From the NCBI RefSeq assembly GCF_000379485.1, contig NZ_KB902314.1, positions 1 through 64,000 of the forward strand: a stretch of DNA of 64,000 nucleotides, written 5' to 3'. Numbering within the stretch: the stretch's first letter is position 1; each line of letters begins with the position of its first letter. The notes beneath the pieces are model-generated. The model did not search any database and had not been told where the DNA came from. It saw only the letters and a list, made by a program, of their open reading frames with translations. Below are positions 15,737 to 27,230 of this stretch, piece by piece. Position numbers and translations under genes: made by a program. This DNA comes from Wenxinia marina DSM 24838. Its GTDB lineage: Bacteria > Pseudomonadota > Alphaproteobacteria > Rhodobacterales > Rhodobacteraceae.

Positions 15737-17647
15737 ATGGCCAAAGTCATCGGGATCGACCTCGGAACCACGAACAGCTGCGTCGCCATCATGGACGGCT
15801 CGCAGCCCCGCGTCGTGGAGAACTCCGAAGGCGCCCGCACCACCCCGTCGATCGTCGCCTTCACCGACGACGAGCGTCTCGTCGGCCAGTCCGCCAAGCG
15901 GCAGGCCGTGACGAACCCGAGCAACACCATCTTCGCGGTCAAGCGCCTGATCGGCCGTCGCACCACCGACGCCGAGGTCGAGAAGGACCGCAAGCTCGTC
16001 CCCTACAAGATCATCGACGGCGGCAATGGCGACGCCTGGGTCGAATCCCGGGGCGAGAAATATTCGCCGTCCCAGATTTCCGCCTTCATCCTGCAGAAGA
16101 TGAAGGAGACCGCCGAGGCCTATCTCGGCGAGAAGGTCGAGCAGGCGGTCATCACCGTCCCCGCCTACTTCAACGACCAGCAGCGTCAGGCCACCAAGGA
16201 CGCCGGCAAGATCGCCGGCCTCGAGGTGCTGCGCATCATCAACGAGCCGACGGCCGCCGCGCTGGCCTACGGGCTCGACAAGAAGGACACCAAGACGATC
16301 GCGGTCTACGACCTCGGCGGCGGCACGTTCGACGTGACCATCCTCGAGATCGACGACGGCCTGTTCGAGGTGAAGTCGACCAACGGGGACACGTTCCTCG
16401 GGGGCGAGGACTTCGACATGCGGATCGTCAACTACCTCGCCGACGAGTTCAAGAAAGAGCACGGCGTCGACCTGACGAACGACAAGATGGCGCTCCAGCG
16501 CCTGAAGGAAGCCGCCGAGAAGGCCAAGATCGAGCTGTCGTCGAGCACGCAGACCGAGATCAACCAGCCGTTCATCTCGATGGGCTCCAGCGGCCAGCCG
16601 CTGCACATGGTCATGAAGCTGACCCGCGCCAAGCTGGAGAGCCTCGTCGGCGACCTGATCAAGAAGTCGATGAAGCCGTGCGAAGCGGCGCTGAAGGATG
16701 CGGGCCTGAGCAAGGGCGACATCGACGAGGTCGTCCTCGTCGGCGGCATGACCCGGATGCCGAAGGTGGTCGAGGAAGTTACCAAGTTCTTCGGCAAGGA
16801 GCCGCACAAGGGCGTCAACCCGGACGAGGTCGTGGCGCTGGGCGCCGCCATCCAGGCGGGCGTCCTGCAGGGCGACGTCAAGGACGTGGTCCTGCTCGAC
16901 GTGACGCCCCTCTCCCTCGGCATCGAGACGCTGGGCGGCGTGTTCACCCGGCTGATCGACCGCAACACCACGATCCCGACCAAGAAGTCGCAGATCTTCT
17001 CCACCGCCGAGGACAACCAGTCGGCCGTGACGATCCGCGTCTTCCAGGGCGAGCGCGAGATGGCGGCCGACAACAAGCTGCTGGGACAGTTCAACCTCGA
17101 GAACATCCCGCCGGCGCCGCGCGGCATGCCGCAGATCGAGGTGACCTTCAACATCGACGCCAACGGCATCGTCGCCGTGAGCGCGAAGGACAAGGGCACC
17201 GGCAAGGAGCAGACGATCACCATCCAGGCATCGGGCGGCCTGTCGGACGAGGACATCGACCGCATGGTCAAGGACGCCGAGGCCAACGCCGACGCCGACA
17301 AGAAGCGGCGCGATCTGGTCGAGGCCAAGAACCAGGCCGAGAGCCTCATCCATTCGACCGAGAAGTCGGTCGAGGAGCATGGCGACAAGGTCGATCCCTC
17401 CACCATCGAGGCGATCGAGCTGGCCGTCGCCGCGCTCAAGGACGAGGTCGAGGGTGACGACGTGGGCAAGATCCGCGGCGGCATCCAGAACGTCACCGAG
17501 GCCGCGATGCGCCTCGGCGAGGCGATCTACAAGTCGAGCCAGGACAGCGGCGACGCCGAGCCGCAGACCCGCGCGGCGGACGAGGAAGACGACACCATCG
17601 TCGACGCCGACTTCGAGGACCTGGACGACGACAAGCGCGGCCGCTGA
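15737..17647 (+). CDS. dnaK: Molecular chaperone DnaK (Hsp70)
   Basis: A 636-residue Hsp70. The ATPase domain begins [16 protein letters not shown] and includes the phosphate loop [11 protein letters not shown]; the interdomain linker [18 protein letters not shown] is followed by the substrate-binding domain and a C-terminal acidic tail ending [14 protein letters not shown]. It refolds proteins with DnaJ and GrpE and controls RpoH stability. The ATG at 15737 is preceded by GAGAGGG; a TTG two codons upstream is less likely. dnaJ follows after a strong hairpin, so expression of the two may be unequal. Confidence 0.98.
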   Translation: MAKVIGIDLGTTNSCVAIMDGSQPRVVENSEGARTTPSIVAFTDDERLVGQSAKRQAVTNPSNTIFAVKRLIGRRTTDAEVEKDRKLVPYKIIDGGNGDAWVESRGEKYSPSQISAFILQKMKETAEAYLGEKVEQAVITVPAYFNDQQRQATKDAGKIAGLEVLRIINEPTAAALAYGLDKKDTKTIAVYDLGGGTFDVTILEIDDGLFEVKSTNGDTFLGGEDFDMRIVNYLADEFKKEHGVDLTNDKMALQRLKEAAEKAKIELSSSTQTEINQPFISMGSSGQPLHMVMKLTRAKLESLVGDLIKKSMKPCEAALKDAGLSKGDIDEVVLVGGMTRMPKVVEEVTKFFGKEPHKGVNPDEVVALGAAIQAGVLQGDVKDVVLLDVTPLSLGIETLGGVFTRLIDRNTTIPTKKSQIFSTAEDNQSAVTIRVFQGEREMAADNKLLGQFNLENIPPAPRGMPQIEVTFNIDANGIVAVSAKDKGTGKEQTITIQASGGLSDEDIDRMVKDAEANADADKKRRDLVEAKNQAESLIHSTEKSVEEHGDKVDPSTIEAIELAVAALKDEVEGDDVGKIRGGIQNVTEAAMRLGEAIYKSSQDSGDAEPQTRAADEEDDTIVDADFEDLDDDKRGR

Positions 17648-17666
17648 GGCCTGATGGACCTGCGGG

Positions 17667-17696
17667 AAACCGGCCCGACGACCACCGGGCCGGTTT
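17667..17696 (+). terminator. Hairpin between dnaK and dnaJ
   Basis: Perfect 10-bp arms AAACCGGCCC (17667-17676) and GGGCCGGTTT (17687-17696) with a 10-base loop. The right arm ends in TTT followed by CTG, so it is an imperfect intrinsic terminator. It probably reduces read-through into dnaJ or stabilises the dnaK mRNA. Confidence 0.65.
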
Positions 17697-17720
17697 CTGC
17701 GTGAAAGGAGACGACCTCAG

Positions 17721-18872
17721 ATGGCGAAACGAGACTACTACGACGTCCTCGGGGTGGCGAAGGGCGCGAGCCCCGAAGAGATCAAGAAGGCCTACCGCAC
17801 CAAGGCCAAGGAACTGCACCCCGACCGCAACAAGGACGACCCCAAGGCCGAGGCCGCGTTCAAGGACGTGAACGAGGCCTACGACTGCCTGAAGGACGAG
17901 CAGAAGAAGGCCGCCTACGACCGGTTCGGCCATGCCGCCTTCGACGGTGGCATGGGCGCGGCGCGCGGTGGCGCGGGCGGGTTCCGCGGCCAGCAGGACT
18001 TCGCCTCGGCCTTCTCGGACGTGTTCGACGACCTGTTCGGCGACTTCATGGGCGGCCGTGGCGGCACCGCCGGCCGGTCCCGCGCGACCCGCGGCAACGA
18101 CCTGCGCTACAACCTGCGGATCAGCCTCGAGGAGGCGTTCAAGGGCCTGCAGAAGACCGTCACCGTGCCCACGGCCGTCACCTGCGGCGCCTGCGACGGT
18201 TCGGGCGCCGAAGGCGGGTCCGAGCCCGTCACCTGCCCCACCTGCTCGGGCATGGGGAAGGTGCGCGCGCAGCAGGGCTTCTTCACGGTGGAGCGGACCT
18301 GTCCGACCTGCAACGGCCTCGGCCAGACGATCAAGAACCCCTGCAAGACCTGCCACGGCGCCGGCCGCGTCGAGAAGGAGAAGCAGCTCTCCGTCAACAT
18401 TCCCGCCGGCGTCGAGACGGGCACCCGCATCCGCCTTGCGGGCGAGGGCGAGGCCGGCCTGCGCGGCGGGCCGACCGGGGACCTCTACATCTTCATCGAG
18501 GTGCGCGAGCACGCGCTGTTCCAGCGCGAGGGGACCAACCTGTTCTGCAAGGTGCCGGTCTCGATGGTCACGGCGGCGCTCGGCGGCGACATCGAGGTGC
18601 CGACGATCGACGGCGGCAAGGCGCGGGTGAAGATCCCCGAAGGATCCCAGGCCGGCCGGCAGATGCGCCTGCGCGGCAAGGGCATGCCCGCGATCCGCGC
18701 GCGCGACGTCGGCGACATGTTCATCGAGCTGTCGGTCGAGACCCCCGTGAACCTGACCGGCCGCCAGAAGGATCTGCTGCGCGAGTTCGAGAAGATCTCG
18801 GCCGAGAACAATCCGCAGAGCAGCAGCTTCTTCTCGTCGGTCAGGAACTTCTGGGATTCGATGAAGGGCTGA
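17721..18872 (+). CDS. dnaJ: Chaperone DnaJ (Hsp40)
   Basis: A 383-residue type I Hsp40. The J-domain (1-70) holds the HPD motif in LHPDRNK. A Gly/Phe-rich segment follows, then the zinc domain with four CxxCxGxG units ([32 protein letters not shown]), and the two C-terminal substrate-binding domains. It stimulates DnaK ATPase and delivers clients. AAAGGAG lies 10 bases before the ATG. Length is normal, and it is complete. Confidence 0.98.
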   Translation: MAKRDYYDVLGVAKGASPEEIKKAYRTKAKELHPDRNKDDPKAEAAFKDVNEAYDCLKDEQKKAAYDRFGHAAFDGGMGAARGGAGGFRGQQDFASAFSDVFDDLFGDFMGGRGGTAGRSRATRGNDLRYNLRISLEEAFKGLQKTVTVPTAVTCGACDGSGAEGGSEPVTCPTCSGMGKVRAQQGFFTVERTCPTCNGLGQTIKNPCKTCHGAGRVEKEKQLSVNIPAGVETGTRIRLAGEGEAGLRGGPTGDLYIFIEVREHALFQREGTNLFCKVPVSMVTAALGGDIEVPTIDGGKARVKIPEGSQAGRQMRLRGKGMPAIRARDVGDMFIELSVETPVNLTGRQKDLLREFEKISAENNPQSSSFFSSVRNFWDSMKG

Positions 18873-18910
18873 GCCGGCGGGTGCGAACCGTCCCGCCGAA
18901 CGGAACCCTC

Positions 18911-18939
18911 GCCTTGCCCGGCGGTTGACCGGGCAAGGC
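18911..18939 (+). terminator. Hairpin downstream of dnaJ
   Basis: Perfect 11-bp arms GCCTTGCCCGG (18911-18921) and CCGGGCAAGGC (18929-18939) with a 7-base loop. No T-run follows on either strand, so it is either a Rho-independent-like stabiliser for the dnaJ transcript or part of the dedA leader, 16 bases before that ATG. Confidence 0.5.
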
Positions 18940-18955
18940 AACAAGGGGCCGCGAC

Positions 18956-19582
18956 ATGTTCGACTGGATGACCGGACTGATCGACAGCATGGGCGCCTTC
19001 GGCGTCGGGCTGCTGATGTTCATCGAGAACGTCTTCCCTCCGATCCCGTCCGAACTCGTCATGCCCCTCGCCGGGTTCAATGCGGCGCGGGGCGACATGT
19101 CGCTGGTCCTCGTCATCATCGCCGGCTCCATCGGATCGCTCGCCGGGGCGTACCTGTGGTACTGGATCGGCCAGAAGATCGGCCGCGACCGCCTGATGCG
19201 CTTTGCCGAGAAGCACGGCCGCTGGACGGCGATCACCCCCGAGGACATCGAGACGGCACAGGACTGGTTCGACCGGCGGGGCGGCGCGGCCGTCTTCATC
19301 GGCCGCCTGATCCCGACCGTGCGGACCCTGATCTCGGTCCCCGCCGGCATGGCCGAGATGCCGCTGGGCAAGTTCCTCGCCTACAGCGCCGTCGGCACGG
19401 CCCTGTGGACGACCCTCCTCGCCCTGCTCGGCTACTGGCTGGAATCGGGGTACGAGGCGGTGTCGTCGTGGCTCGACCCGATCTCGTGGGCCGTCGTGAT
19501 CGGCATCATCGGCATCTACCTGTGGCGTGTCGCGACCTACGACCGCCGCAAGCAGGGCCAGCAGGCCGAAAGCAGCCGTTAA
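18956..19582 (+). CDS. DedA family membrane protein
   Basis: A 208-residue inner-membrane protein with the DedA/VTT (SNARE-associated) fold. Key features are ENVFPPIPSELVMPLAGF, GSLAGAYLWYWIGQKIGR with its central glycines, and the GRLIPTVRTLISVPAGMAEM motif with the conserved arginines. DedA proteins scramble or flip polyprenyl phosphate and phospholipids and support membrane potential; which lipid is used here is not clear. The TAA stop is part of a CtrA-type box for the next gene. No operon partner is evident. Confidence 0.9.
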   Translation: MFDWMTGLIDSMGAFGVGLLMFIENVFPPIPSELVMPLAGFNAARGDMSLVLVIIAGSIGSLAGAYLWYWIGQKIGRDRLMRFAEKHGRWTAITPEDIETAQDWFDRRGGAAVFIGRLIPTVRTLISVPAGMAEMPLGKFLAYSAVGTALWTTLLALLGYWLESGYEAVSSWLDPISWAVVIGIIGIYLWRVATYDRRKQGQQAESSR

Positions 19583-19593
19583 CGCGCCCTTAA
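19579..19593 (+). promoter_or_regulatory. CtrA-type binding site upstream of radC
   Basis: TTAA-CGCGCCC-TTAA is an exact match to the CtrA consensus TTAA-N7-TTAA known from Caulobacter and other alphaproteobacteria. It overlaps the stop codon of the dedA gene and ends 23 bases before the radC ATG. The box is rare in DNA this GC-rich; I found no second full copy in the window. Confidence 0.65.
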
Positions 19594-19616
19594 TGCCGGG
19601 CGGCGAAGGTCGGGCC

Positions 19617-20390
19617 ATGCCGCCCGACCTCTTCGATGCCGCCACGCCCTTCCGACCCGACGCCCCGTCTCTCGCCGACGACGAGGCGCCCGCGCCGCTC
19701 AGGCGGGATCAGAGACTGCCGTCCTACATCGCCGACCATCGCAAGCGTCTGCGCGAGCGCTTCATGCGGGATGCCGGATCGGCGATGCCGGACTACGAGC
19801 TTCTCGAGCTCATCCTGATGAGCGCGGTCCCCCGGCAGGACGTGAAGCCGCTCGCCCGGCGCCTGATCGACGCGTTCGGCGACTTGAACGGCGTCCTCTC
19901 CGCCCCCCGCGCCCGGCTGGGCGAGATGCACGGCGTGGGCGACCGGGTGATCTGCGAGTTGAAGCTGGTGGAAGCGGCGTCGCACCGCATGGCCCGGGCG
20001 CGGGTGATCGGACGGCACGTCGTCTCGTCCTGGGAAGCACTGGTCGACTATTGCCACACCGTGATGGCCCATCGGGAGACCGAGCAGTTCCGCGTCCTCT
20101 ACCTGGACCGCAAGAACGTCCTGATCGCCGACGAGGCGCAGGGACAGGGCACCGTCGACCACGTGCCCGTCTACCCGCGCGAGGTGGTGAAGCGTGCGCT
20201 GGAGCTGAACGCGTCGGCCCTGATTCTCGTCCACAACCACCCCTCCGGCGATCCGACGCCCAGCCAGGCCGACATCGAGATGACCGCCGCCATCGCACGC
20301 GCGGCCGAGGCGCTGGGACTGACGGTGCACGACCATCTGGTGATCGGGCGGTCCCGGGAACTGAGCTTCCGGACCGAGGGTCTGCTCTAG
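19617..20390 (+). CDS. radC: RadC family JAB-domain protein
   Basis: A 257-residue protein with an N-terminal helix-hairpin-helix region (about 60-115, LLELILMSAVPRQDVKPLARRL and GVGDRVICELKL) and a C-terminal JAB/MPN metalloprotease-like domain. The metal motif is HNHPSGDPTPS, and the DHLVIG segment is present. RadC was once linked to DNA repair, but that role is unproven; in several bacteria it is induced with competence. I chose the ATG at 19617 (GAAGG upstream) over one at 19594 that overlaps the CtrA box. A perfect CtrA site immediately upstream suggests cell-cycle or phase-variable expression. Confidence 0.92.
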   Translation: MPPDLFDAATPFRPDAPSLADDEAPAPLRRDQRLPSYIADHRKRLRERFMRDAGSAMPDYELLELILMSAVPRQDVKPLARRLIDAFGDLNGVLSAPRARLGEMHGVGDRVICELKLVEAASHRMARARVIGRHVVSSWEALVDYCHTVMAHRETEQFRVLYLDRKNVLIADEAQGQGTVDHVPVYPREVVKRALELNASALILVHNHPSGDPTPSQADIEMTAAIARAAEALGLTVHDHLVIGRSRELSFRTEGLL

Positions 20391-20417
20391 CGACACCGAC
20401 CGGCGGGGAAGATCGGC

Positions 20418-21989
20418 CTACTCCGCCCCCGTCCACAGCTCGACCCTGCGGTTCAGCGCCCGCCCCCACGAGCTGTCGTCGCAGGCGATCGGCAGCGCCT
20501 CGCCGAAGGCGAGGACGTTCACGACCACGCCTTCCGGCAGCGAGCCGCCCAGCGCCTGAAGTACGGCGCGGCGCACCGCCTCGGCCCGGTCCAGGGCGAG
20601 CGCCAGGTTGTCCGCCGCCGGCCCGACCGCGTCGCTGAATCCCACCAGCCACAGCGGCCTGCCGTCGTGCGCCCCATCGAGGATCGCCTGCGCGAGGTTC
20701 ACCACCTGGCTGCGGGACACGGCGTCCAGCTCGGCCCGCCCCCCCTCGAAGCGGAAGGTCGGCGTGAGCCGTACCCGCCCGCTCATGAAGCCGACGAGGG
20801 ACTGCAGGTCGGACAGGCTCACCTCCGGCCCGGCCGACGCCACCGCCGCCGCCAGCCGCTCGCCCTGCTCGGCGACCGGCACCGGCACCGCCTGCAGGCC
20901 GAGGACGCCGGCGCGCCGCAGGACCAGCTGCGCGTCGGTCGTATGTAGCCAGGCGAGGAAGTCCTGGAACGGCTCGGCCAGTCGCCGCTCGGGCAGGAAC
21001 AGCATCAGCGGTGTCGCCAGCGGGTAATCCTCGGCGCGGATCGCGTCGGACCGGGGCGGCATCGTCATCCCGCACCGCCCCTCCAGCGTCAGCGGCCGGC
21101 CGAGCCCCGGCGCCTCGAACGGCAGCAGTGCCAGCCCGCCGGGATCGCCGGCCGCCGCGGCGCCGGCTGCGGCGACGTCGGGATGCGGCACGGTCTCGGC
21201 CCCGATCCGGCCCTGCCGGCCGAGAAGACGCCGGGCCACCCCCTGAAGCTGCCCGCTATCGTCGCTGGCGACGTGCAGGCGCACCGGGGCCGGTGTGCCA
21301 CCGATCTCGGACCAGTCCGCCACGGCGCCGGACAGCATGTCCGCCAGGTCGCCCAACGAGAGCCGCGACAGCGCCTGGCCCTGCCCCGCCACGGGCACCA
21401 GCGCGTCGAGCGCCAGGACCCGGACCCGCCCCGGCCGCGACAGGTCGCCGAGCCCCGCCGCCCCTGCGTGTCGCAGCTCGTCCGGCGACAGCGTTCGCGC
21501 CGCCATCGCCACGTCGGCCTCGCGCGCGATCAGGTCGGCGATCCCGTCCTCGGTCGTCGTCAGGCGAAAGGCGAACCGGGCGAAGGCGGGGCCGCCCTCG
21601 CCGTCGCTGAGAACATAATCGACCTCGTCCGGGACGCTGGCGTCGCGCGTGGCGAGGAACCCGCGCGAGCGGGCATAGCCCTCGACCAGCGCCGGCAGGA
21701 TCAGCTCTCCCAGCCGCGCGGCGCCGGACAGCCGCAGCTCGGGCACCCAGGTCGCCGGGTCGGGACAGCCGGGCCCCTCGCAGTCGGCGCCGCGGTAGTC
21801 CAGCGTCACCTCGCCGGCGTCGGTCATGACGCGCAGGTATGTCCCGTCGAAACCCAGCGCCTCGCCCGTCACCTCCATCCCGCCGAGGCGCATGCTCACT
21901 TCCTGCCCTGCCGCGGGGGGCGCGCAAAGAAAAAGTGCGGCGCCGAGCGCCGCACCGGAAATCGGTAACACTACCCTGGCCCGCGTCAT
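20418..21989 (-). CDS. PstS-like substrate-binding domain fused to OmpA C-terminal domain
   Basis: A 523-residue exported protein with a signal peptide (about 1-29, cleavage near AAG). The middle (about 90-370) is a phosphate-binding-protein-like domain: DEVDYVLSDGEGG, an ADVAMAARTLSPDE segment and a DWSEIGG motif as in PstS-like proteins. The C-terminal about 120 residues form an OmpA/MotB peptidoglycan-binding domain (NLALALDRAEAVRRAVL, NRRVELW). No PstABC permease genes are near, so it may sense or hold a ligand at the cell wall instead of feeding a transporter. It is coupled by ATGA overlap to a gene of unknown function. Confidence 0.78.
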   Translation of the reverse strand: MTRARVVLPISGAALGAALFLCAPPAAGQEVSMRLGGMEVTGEALGFDGTYLRVMTDAGEVTLDYRGADCEGPGCPDPATWVPELRLSGAARLGELILPALVEGYARSRGFLATRDASVPDEVDYVLSDGEGGPAFARFAFRLTTTEDGIADLIAREADVAMAARTLSPDELRHAGAAGLGDLSRPGRVRVLALDALVPVAGQGQALSRLSLGDLADMLSGAVADWSEIGGTPAPVRLHVASDDSGQLQGVARRLLGRQGRIGAETVPHPDVAAAGAAAAGDPGGLALLPFEAPGLGRPLTLEGRCGMTMPPRSDAIRAEDYPLATPLMLFLPERRLAEPFQDFLAWLHTTDAQLVLRRAGVLGLQAVPVPVAEQGERLAAAVASAGPEVSLSDLQSLVGFMSGRVRLTPTFRFEGGRAELDAVSRSQVVNLAQAILDGAHDGRPLWLVGFSDAVGPAADNLALALDRAEAVRRAVLQALGGSLPEGVVVNVLAFGEALPIACDDSSWGRALNRRVELWTGAE

Positions 21990-23176
21990 CTCATCGCGAG
22001 TGTCAGGTCCCTCAGCATGTTTGACAACACCAGATATTCGCCCACCGCCTCGCAGCCCGGCAGGGTCATCGTCAGGTCGTGCGCCGTCGGCGGGACACCG
22101 GGGGCGATCTGGATCGTCTGCGCCGCGATCGGCCGGCCGCAATTGTCGGGCAGGACCACTGCCTCGACGTTCAGGATCACGTCGTGGTCCGCGGTCATTG
22201 CGGCGGGATAGGTGTAGATCTCGGCGTGGTAGGCGTCGGGAACCGCCGCATCGCCCAACGCCGTGACAAAGCCGCCCGTGCCGGTCAACGCGGCCTCGGC
22301 GCCGCGGGCCGTCGTGGCCGAGACGTGGCCCGGCTGGCCGTAGCCCGCGCCGTCCTCCAGCGCATGAAGGCCGAGGCCGGACGTCCCCTGCCACTGCAGG
22401 ACCGCCCTCTCGAAGGTCGCGAGGTCGGGCACGTCGGTCGACGCGGCGGCGCCGTCGCCCTCGATCTCGGCGATGAAGATCGCGTTCTCGGAGAGGGCGG
22501 GGACGCTCAGGGAGACGGTGCCGTCGTCCCCGGTCATCGCGCTGAAGATCATGCCCTGGTGGTGGATCGTCAGCTCGCTCTGCGGGTGGCACGGAGCCGA
22601 AACCGCGAGCGTCACCATCGCCGCCGGCGCCGCGGTCGCGCGCATGTCGATCTCGCAGGCGTCGCTCTCGGCATCGGCAGAGGCGGGAACGATGTCCGCC
22701 GGCCGGTCCGCGGCCGGCGCATAGACGGCGACGTCTTCCGCGGCCGTCCGCTCGCCGAGGCGCGACACGCCCGTGGCGGCGGCCAGGCTCAGCTCGGACA
22801 GCGCGTCCAGCGTATCGGTGGCGAAGTCGGTCAGCAGGACCGGCAGCCGCAGGTCCGTCATCCCGTCGCTCAGCGGCGTGGGGAGTTGCAACGCGGTCAG
22901 CGTCGGAACGTCCGGCGTCGGCGGCACGGCCGGCACCTCGGCGACAACCTCGGTTTCGGCCCCGGCCTCGGGCACCGCGCTGGGGGCGACCTCGGTCACC
23001 TGGACCCCGCTCCGCGGCACCACCCGGGCGGCATCGTCGACGGCGACCGGACCGGGCCGTCCCTCGGCGCCGAACCGCGCCGCCAGCGCGTCTCCGTTCT
23101 GCATGACGAACCCGATGCCGAGCGCGACCGAGAAGGTGCCTCCGACGATCAGGTATTTGCGCGCCCTGGCCTTCAT
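21986..23176 (-). CDS. Membrane-anchored secreted protein of unknown function
   Basis: A 396-residue protein I do not recognise. A basic N-terminus (MKARARKYLIVGG) leads into one transmembrane or uncleaved signal segment (about 10-28). A Pro/Ala/Val-rich linker follows to about residue 110. The C-terminal about 220 residues look like a folded periplasmic domain with paired cysteines (DACEID, SAPCHPQS, DNCGRP, LPGCEA) and an HHQGMIFSAMTGDDG stretch. The ATG at 23176 has GGAGCGG upstream; another in-frame start lies 8 codons earlier. Its stop overlaps the PstS/OmpA gene, so the two probably form a functional pair at the envelope. It is 155 bp downstream of secA on the same strand, but whether they are cotranscribed is not clear. 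Confidence 0.65.
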   Translation of the reverse strand: MKARARKYLIVGGTFSVALGIGFVMQNGDALAARFGAEGRPGPVAVDDAARVVPRSGVQVTEVAPSAVPEAGAETEVVAEVPAVPPTPDVPTLTALQLPTPLSDGMTDLRLPVLLTDFATDTLDALSELSLAAATGVSRLGERTAAEDVAVYAPAADRPADIVPASADAESDACEIDMRATAAPAAMVTLAVSAPCHPQSELTIHHQGMIFSAMTGDDGTVSLSVPALSENAIFIAEIEGDGAAASTDVPDLATFERAVLQWQGTSGLGLHALEDGAGYGQPGHVSATTARGAEAALTGTGGFVTALGDAAVPDAYHAEIYTYPAAMTADHDVILNVEAVVLPDNCGRPIAAQTIQIAPGVPPTAHDLTMTLPGCEAVGEYLVLSNMLRDLTLAMR

Positions 23177-23331
23177 GGTCCGCTCCCCGTGTTCCAGCAA
23201 GTCAGCCTGAACACTGGCCGCGGAATGTGGTCAGCGGATGGGGCCACCAAGGTATTCGGGCGGCGCGAATCTGGCGTCCGAGGGGCGTTAAGCTGGAATT
23301 GTGTCTGCGGCCGGGGCCGCCCGGCCGCCCG

Positions 23332-26061
<2,730 letters not shown>

Positions 26062-26094
26062 GTGCGGTCTCTCCGGCCGTTCGCTGACGCTGGC

Positions 26095-26175
26095 TCACGG
26101 CCCCGTGCAGCTTGCTTGCTGCCCCGTGTCGCGGCGCATAGAAAGAGGGCCGATCGAGAGGCCCTCAAAAGCCAT
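26095..26175 (-). CDS. Possible 26-residue leader ORF of secA
   Basis: An ATG-initiated frame of 26 codons (MAFEGLSIGPL...ending TGP, then TGA) stops 33 bases before secA. It has no Shine-Dalgarno, but its ATG lies exactly where transcription should start from the promoter at 26182-26210, so it could be translated as a leaderless message. It spans an inverted repeat. It has no signal peptide, unlike SecM. Its existence as a gene is speculative. Confidence 0.25.
   Translation of the reverse strand: MAFEGLSIGPLSMRRDTGQQASCTGP
26145..26166 (-). promoter_or_regulatory. Hairpin in the secA leader
   Basis: Perfect 7-bp arms GAGGGCC (26145-26151) and GGCCCTC (26160-26166), 8-base loop. Read on the minus strand it is followed by TTTC, giving a weak terminator-like element about 9-30 bases after the predicted transcription start and 83 bases before the secA ATG. 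It may act as an attenuator or RNA stabiliser. Confidence 0.4.
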
Positions 26176-26181
26176 TGCGGC

Positions 26182-26210
26182 GATGTAAGGGGCGCCTTCC
26201 ATGCTGTCAA
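26182..26210 (-). promoter_or_regulatory. secA promoter
   Basis: On the minus strand, consensus TTGACA (26205-26210), 17-base spacer, and TACATC (26182-26187). This is one of the best sigma-70-type promoters in the window. The predicted start of transcription is about 26175, giving a 114-base secA leader. Confidence 0.65.
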
Positions 26211-26248
26211 CGTCGCGCCCCGGCGCGGCCCTTCAGGGATAGGTTACA

Positions 26249-27226
26249 ATGGCTCAACAGACCCGCCTTCTGGCCGGCACGGCGCTTGCGCTCCTGCTGT
26301 GCGCACCCGCGTTCGCGCAGGACGCGACGGACGACACCGCGACCGACGAGATGGTCCCCTCGGAAGGTGCGCCGATGGAGACGGCCCCGGTCGAGGAGAC
26401 CGCCACGGACGAGGCCGCCACCGACGAGACCGCGGACGCCGCCATGTCCGACGTCGACGCCGCCACCGTCGTCGCCACCGTCAACGGCGTCGATATCACC
26501 CTCGGCCAGATGATCATCGCCAAGAGCCAGCTGCCGCCGCAGTACCAGCAGCTGCCGGACGACGTGCTGTTCACCGGCGTCCTCGACCAGCTGATCCAGC
26601 AGCAGCTGATGGCCGACACGATCGAGAACGTCCCGGCCCGCGTCGAGTACGCGGTCGAGAACGAGCGCCGCGCCCTTCTCGCCGGCGAGGCGGTAAACGA
26701 CCTGATGACGTCGGCCATCAGCGACGAGGCGATCCAGCAGCGCTACGACGAGACCTTCGCCAGCGCCGAGCCTGCGACCGAGTGGAACGCCAGCCACATC
26801 CTCGTCCCGACCGAGGAAGAGGCGCAGGCCGTGCTCGACCGGCTCGAGGGCGGCGAGGCGTTCAGCGACCTCGCGACCGAGCTGAGCCAGGATCCCGGCT
26901 CGGGCCAGAACGGCGGCAACCTGGGCTGGTTCGGCCCCGGCATGATGGTCGCCCCGTTCGAGGAGGCGGTGACCTCGCTGGAGCCGGGCGAGACGTCCGA
27001 GCCGATCGAGACCCAGTTCGGCTGGCACGTCGTCATGCTGAATGAGACCCGCGACCAGCAGCCGCCCGCGTTCGAGGAAGTGTCGGGCGAGATCGCCGGC
27101 CAGATCCAGCAGGAGGCGCTTCAGGCCCGCCTGACCGAGCTGACGGACGCCGCCGAGATCGAGATGCCCGAAGAGGGCGCGTTCGATCCCGCCGTCCTGA
27201 GCGACCTCTCCCTGCTGGACGAGTAA
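26249..27226 (+). CDS. Parvulin-type peptidyl-prolyl cis-trans isomerase
   Basis: A 325-residue periplasmic folding factor. A signal peptide (1-23, ending AFAQ) is followed by an unusual acidic Asp/Glu/Thr/Ala spacer (about 24-68), a SurA/PrsA-like N-terminal helical region (about 70-165) and a parvulin domain (about 175-270) with NASHILVPTEEEAQAV, NLGWFGPGMMVAPFEEAV and FGWHVVMLNE. It assists folding of exported proteins, fitting its position divergent from secA. argJ follows after 4 bases, so it heads a ppiC-argJ-mutT operon. The acidic spacer may extend the domain from the membrane or reflect a marine lifestyle. Confidence 0.92.
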   Translation: MAQQTRLLAGTALALLLCAPAFAQDATDDTATDEMVPSEGAPMETAPVEETATDEAATDETADAAMSDVDAATVVATVNGVDITLGQMIIAKSQLPPQYQQLPDDVLFTGVLDQLIQQQLMADTIENVPARVEYAVENERRALLAGEAVNDLMTSAISDEAIQQRYDETFASAEPATEWNASHILVPTEEEAQAVLDRLEGGEAFSDLATELSQDPGSGQNGGNLGWFGPGMMVAPFEEAVTSLEPGETSEPIETQFGWHVVMLNETRDQQPPAFEEVSGEIAGQIQQEALQARLTELTDAAEIEMPEEGAFDPAVLSDLSLLDE

Positions 27227-27230
27227 GCAG

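Noticed and set aside
26095-26103. Similarity of the leader ORF end (TGP stop) to the SecM arrest motif
   Set aside because: Only GP is shared; the FxxxxWIxxxxGIRAGP spacing and a signal peptide are absent, so similarity to SecM is not claimed.
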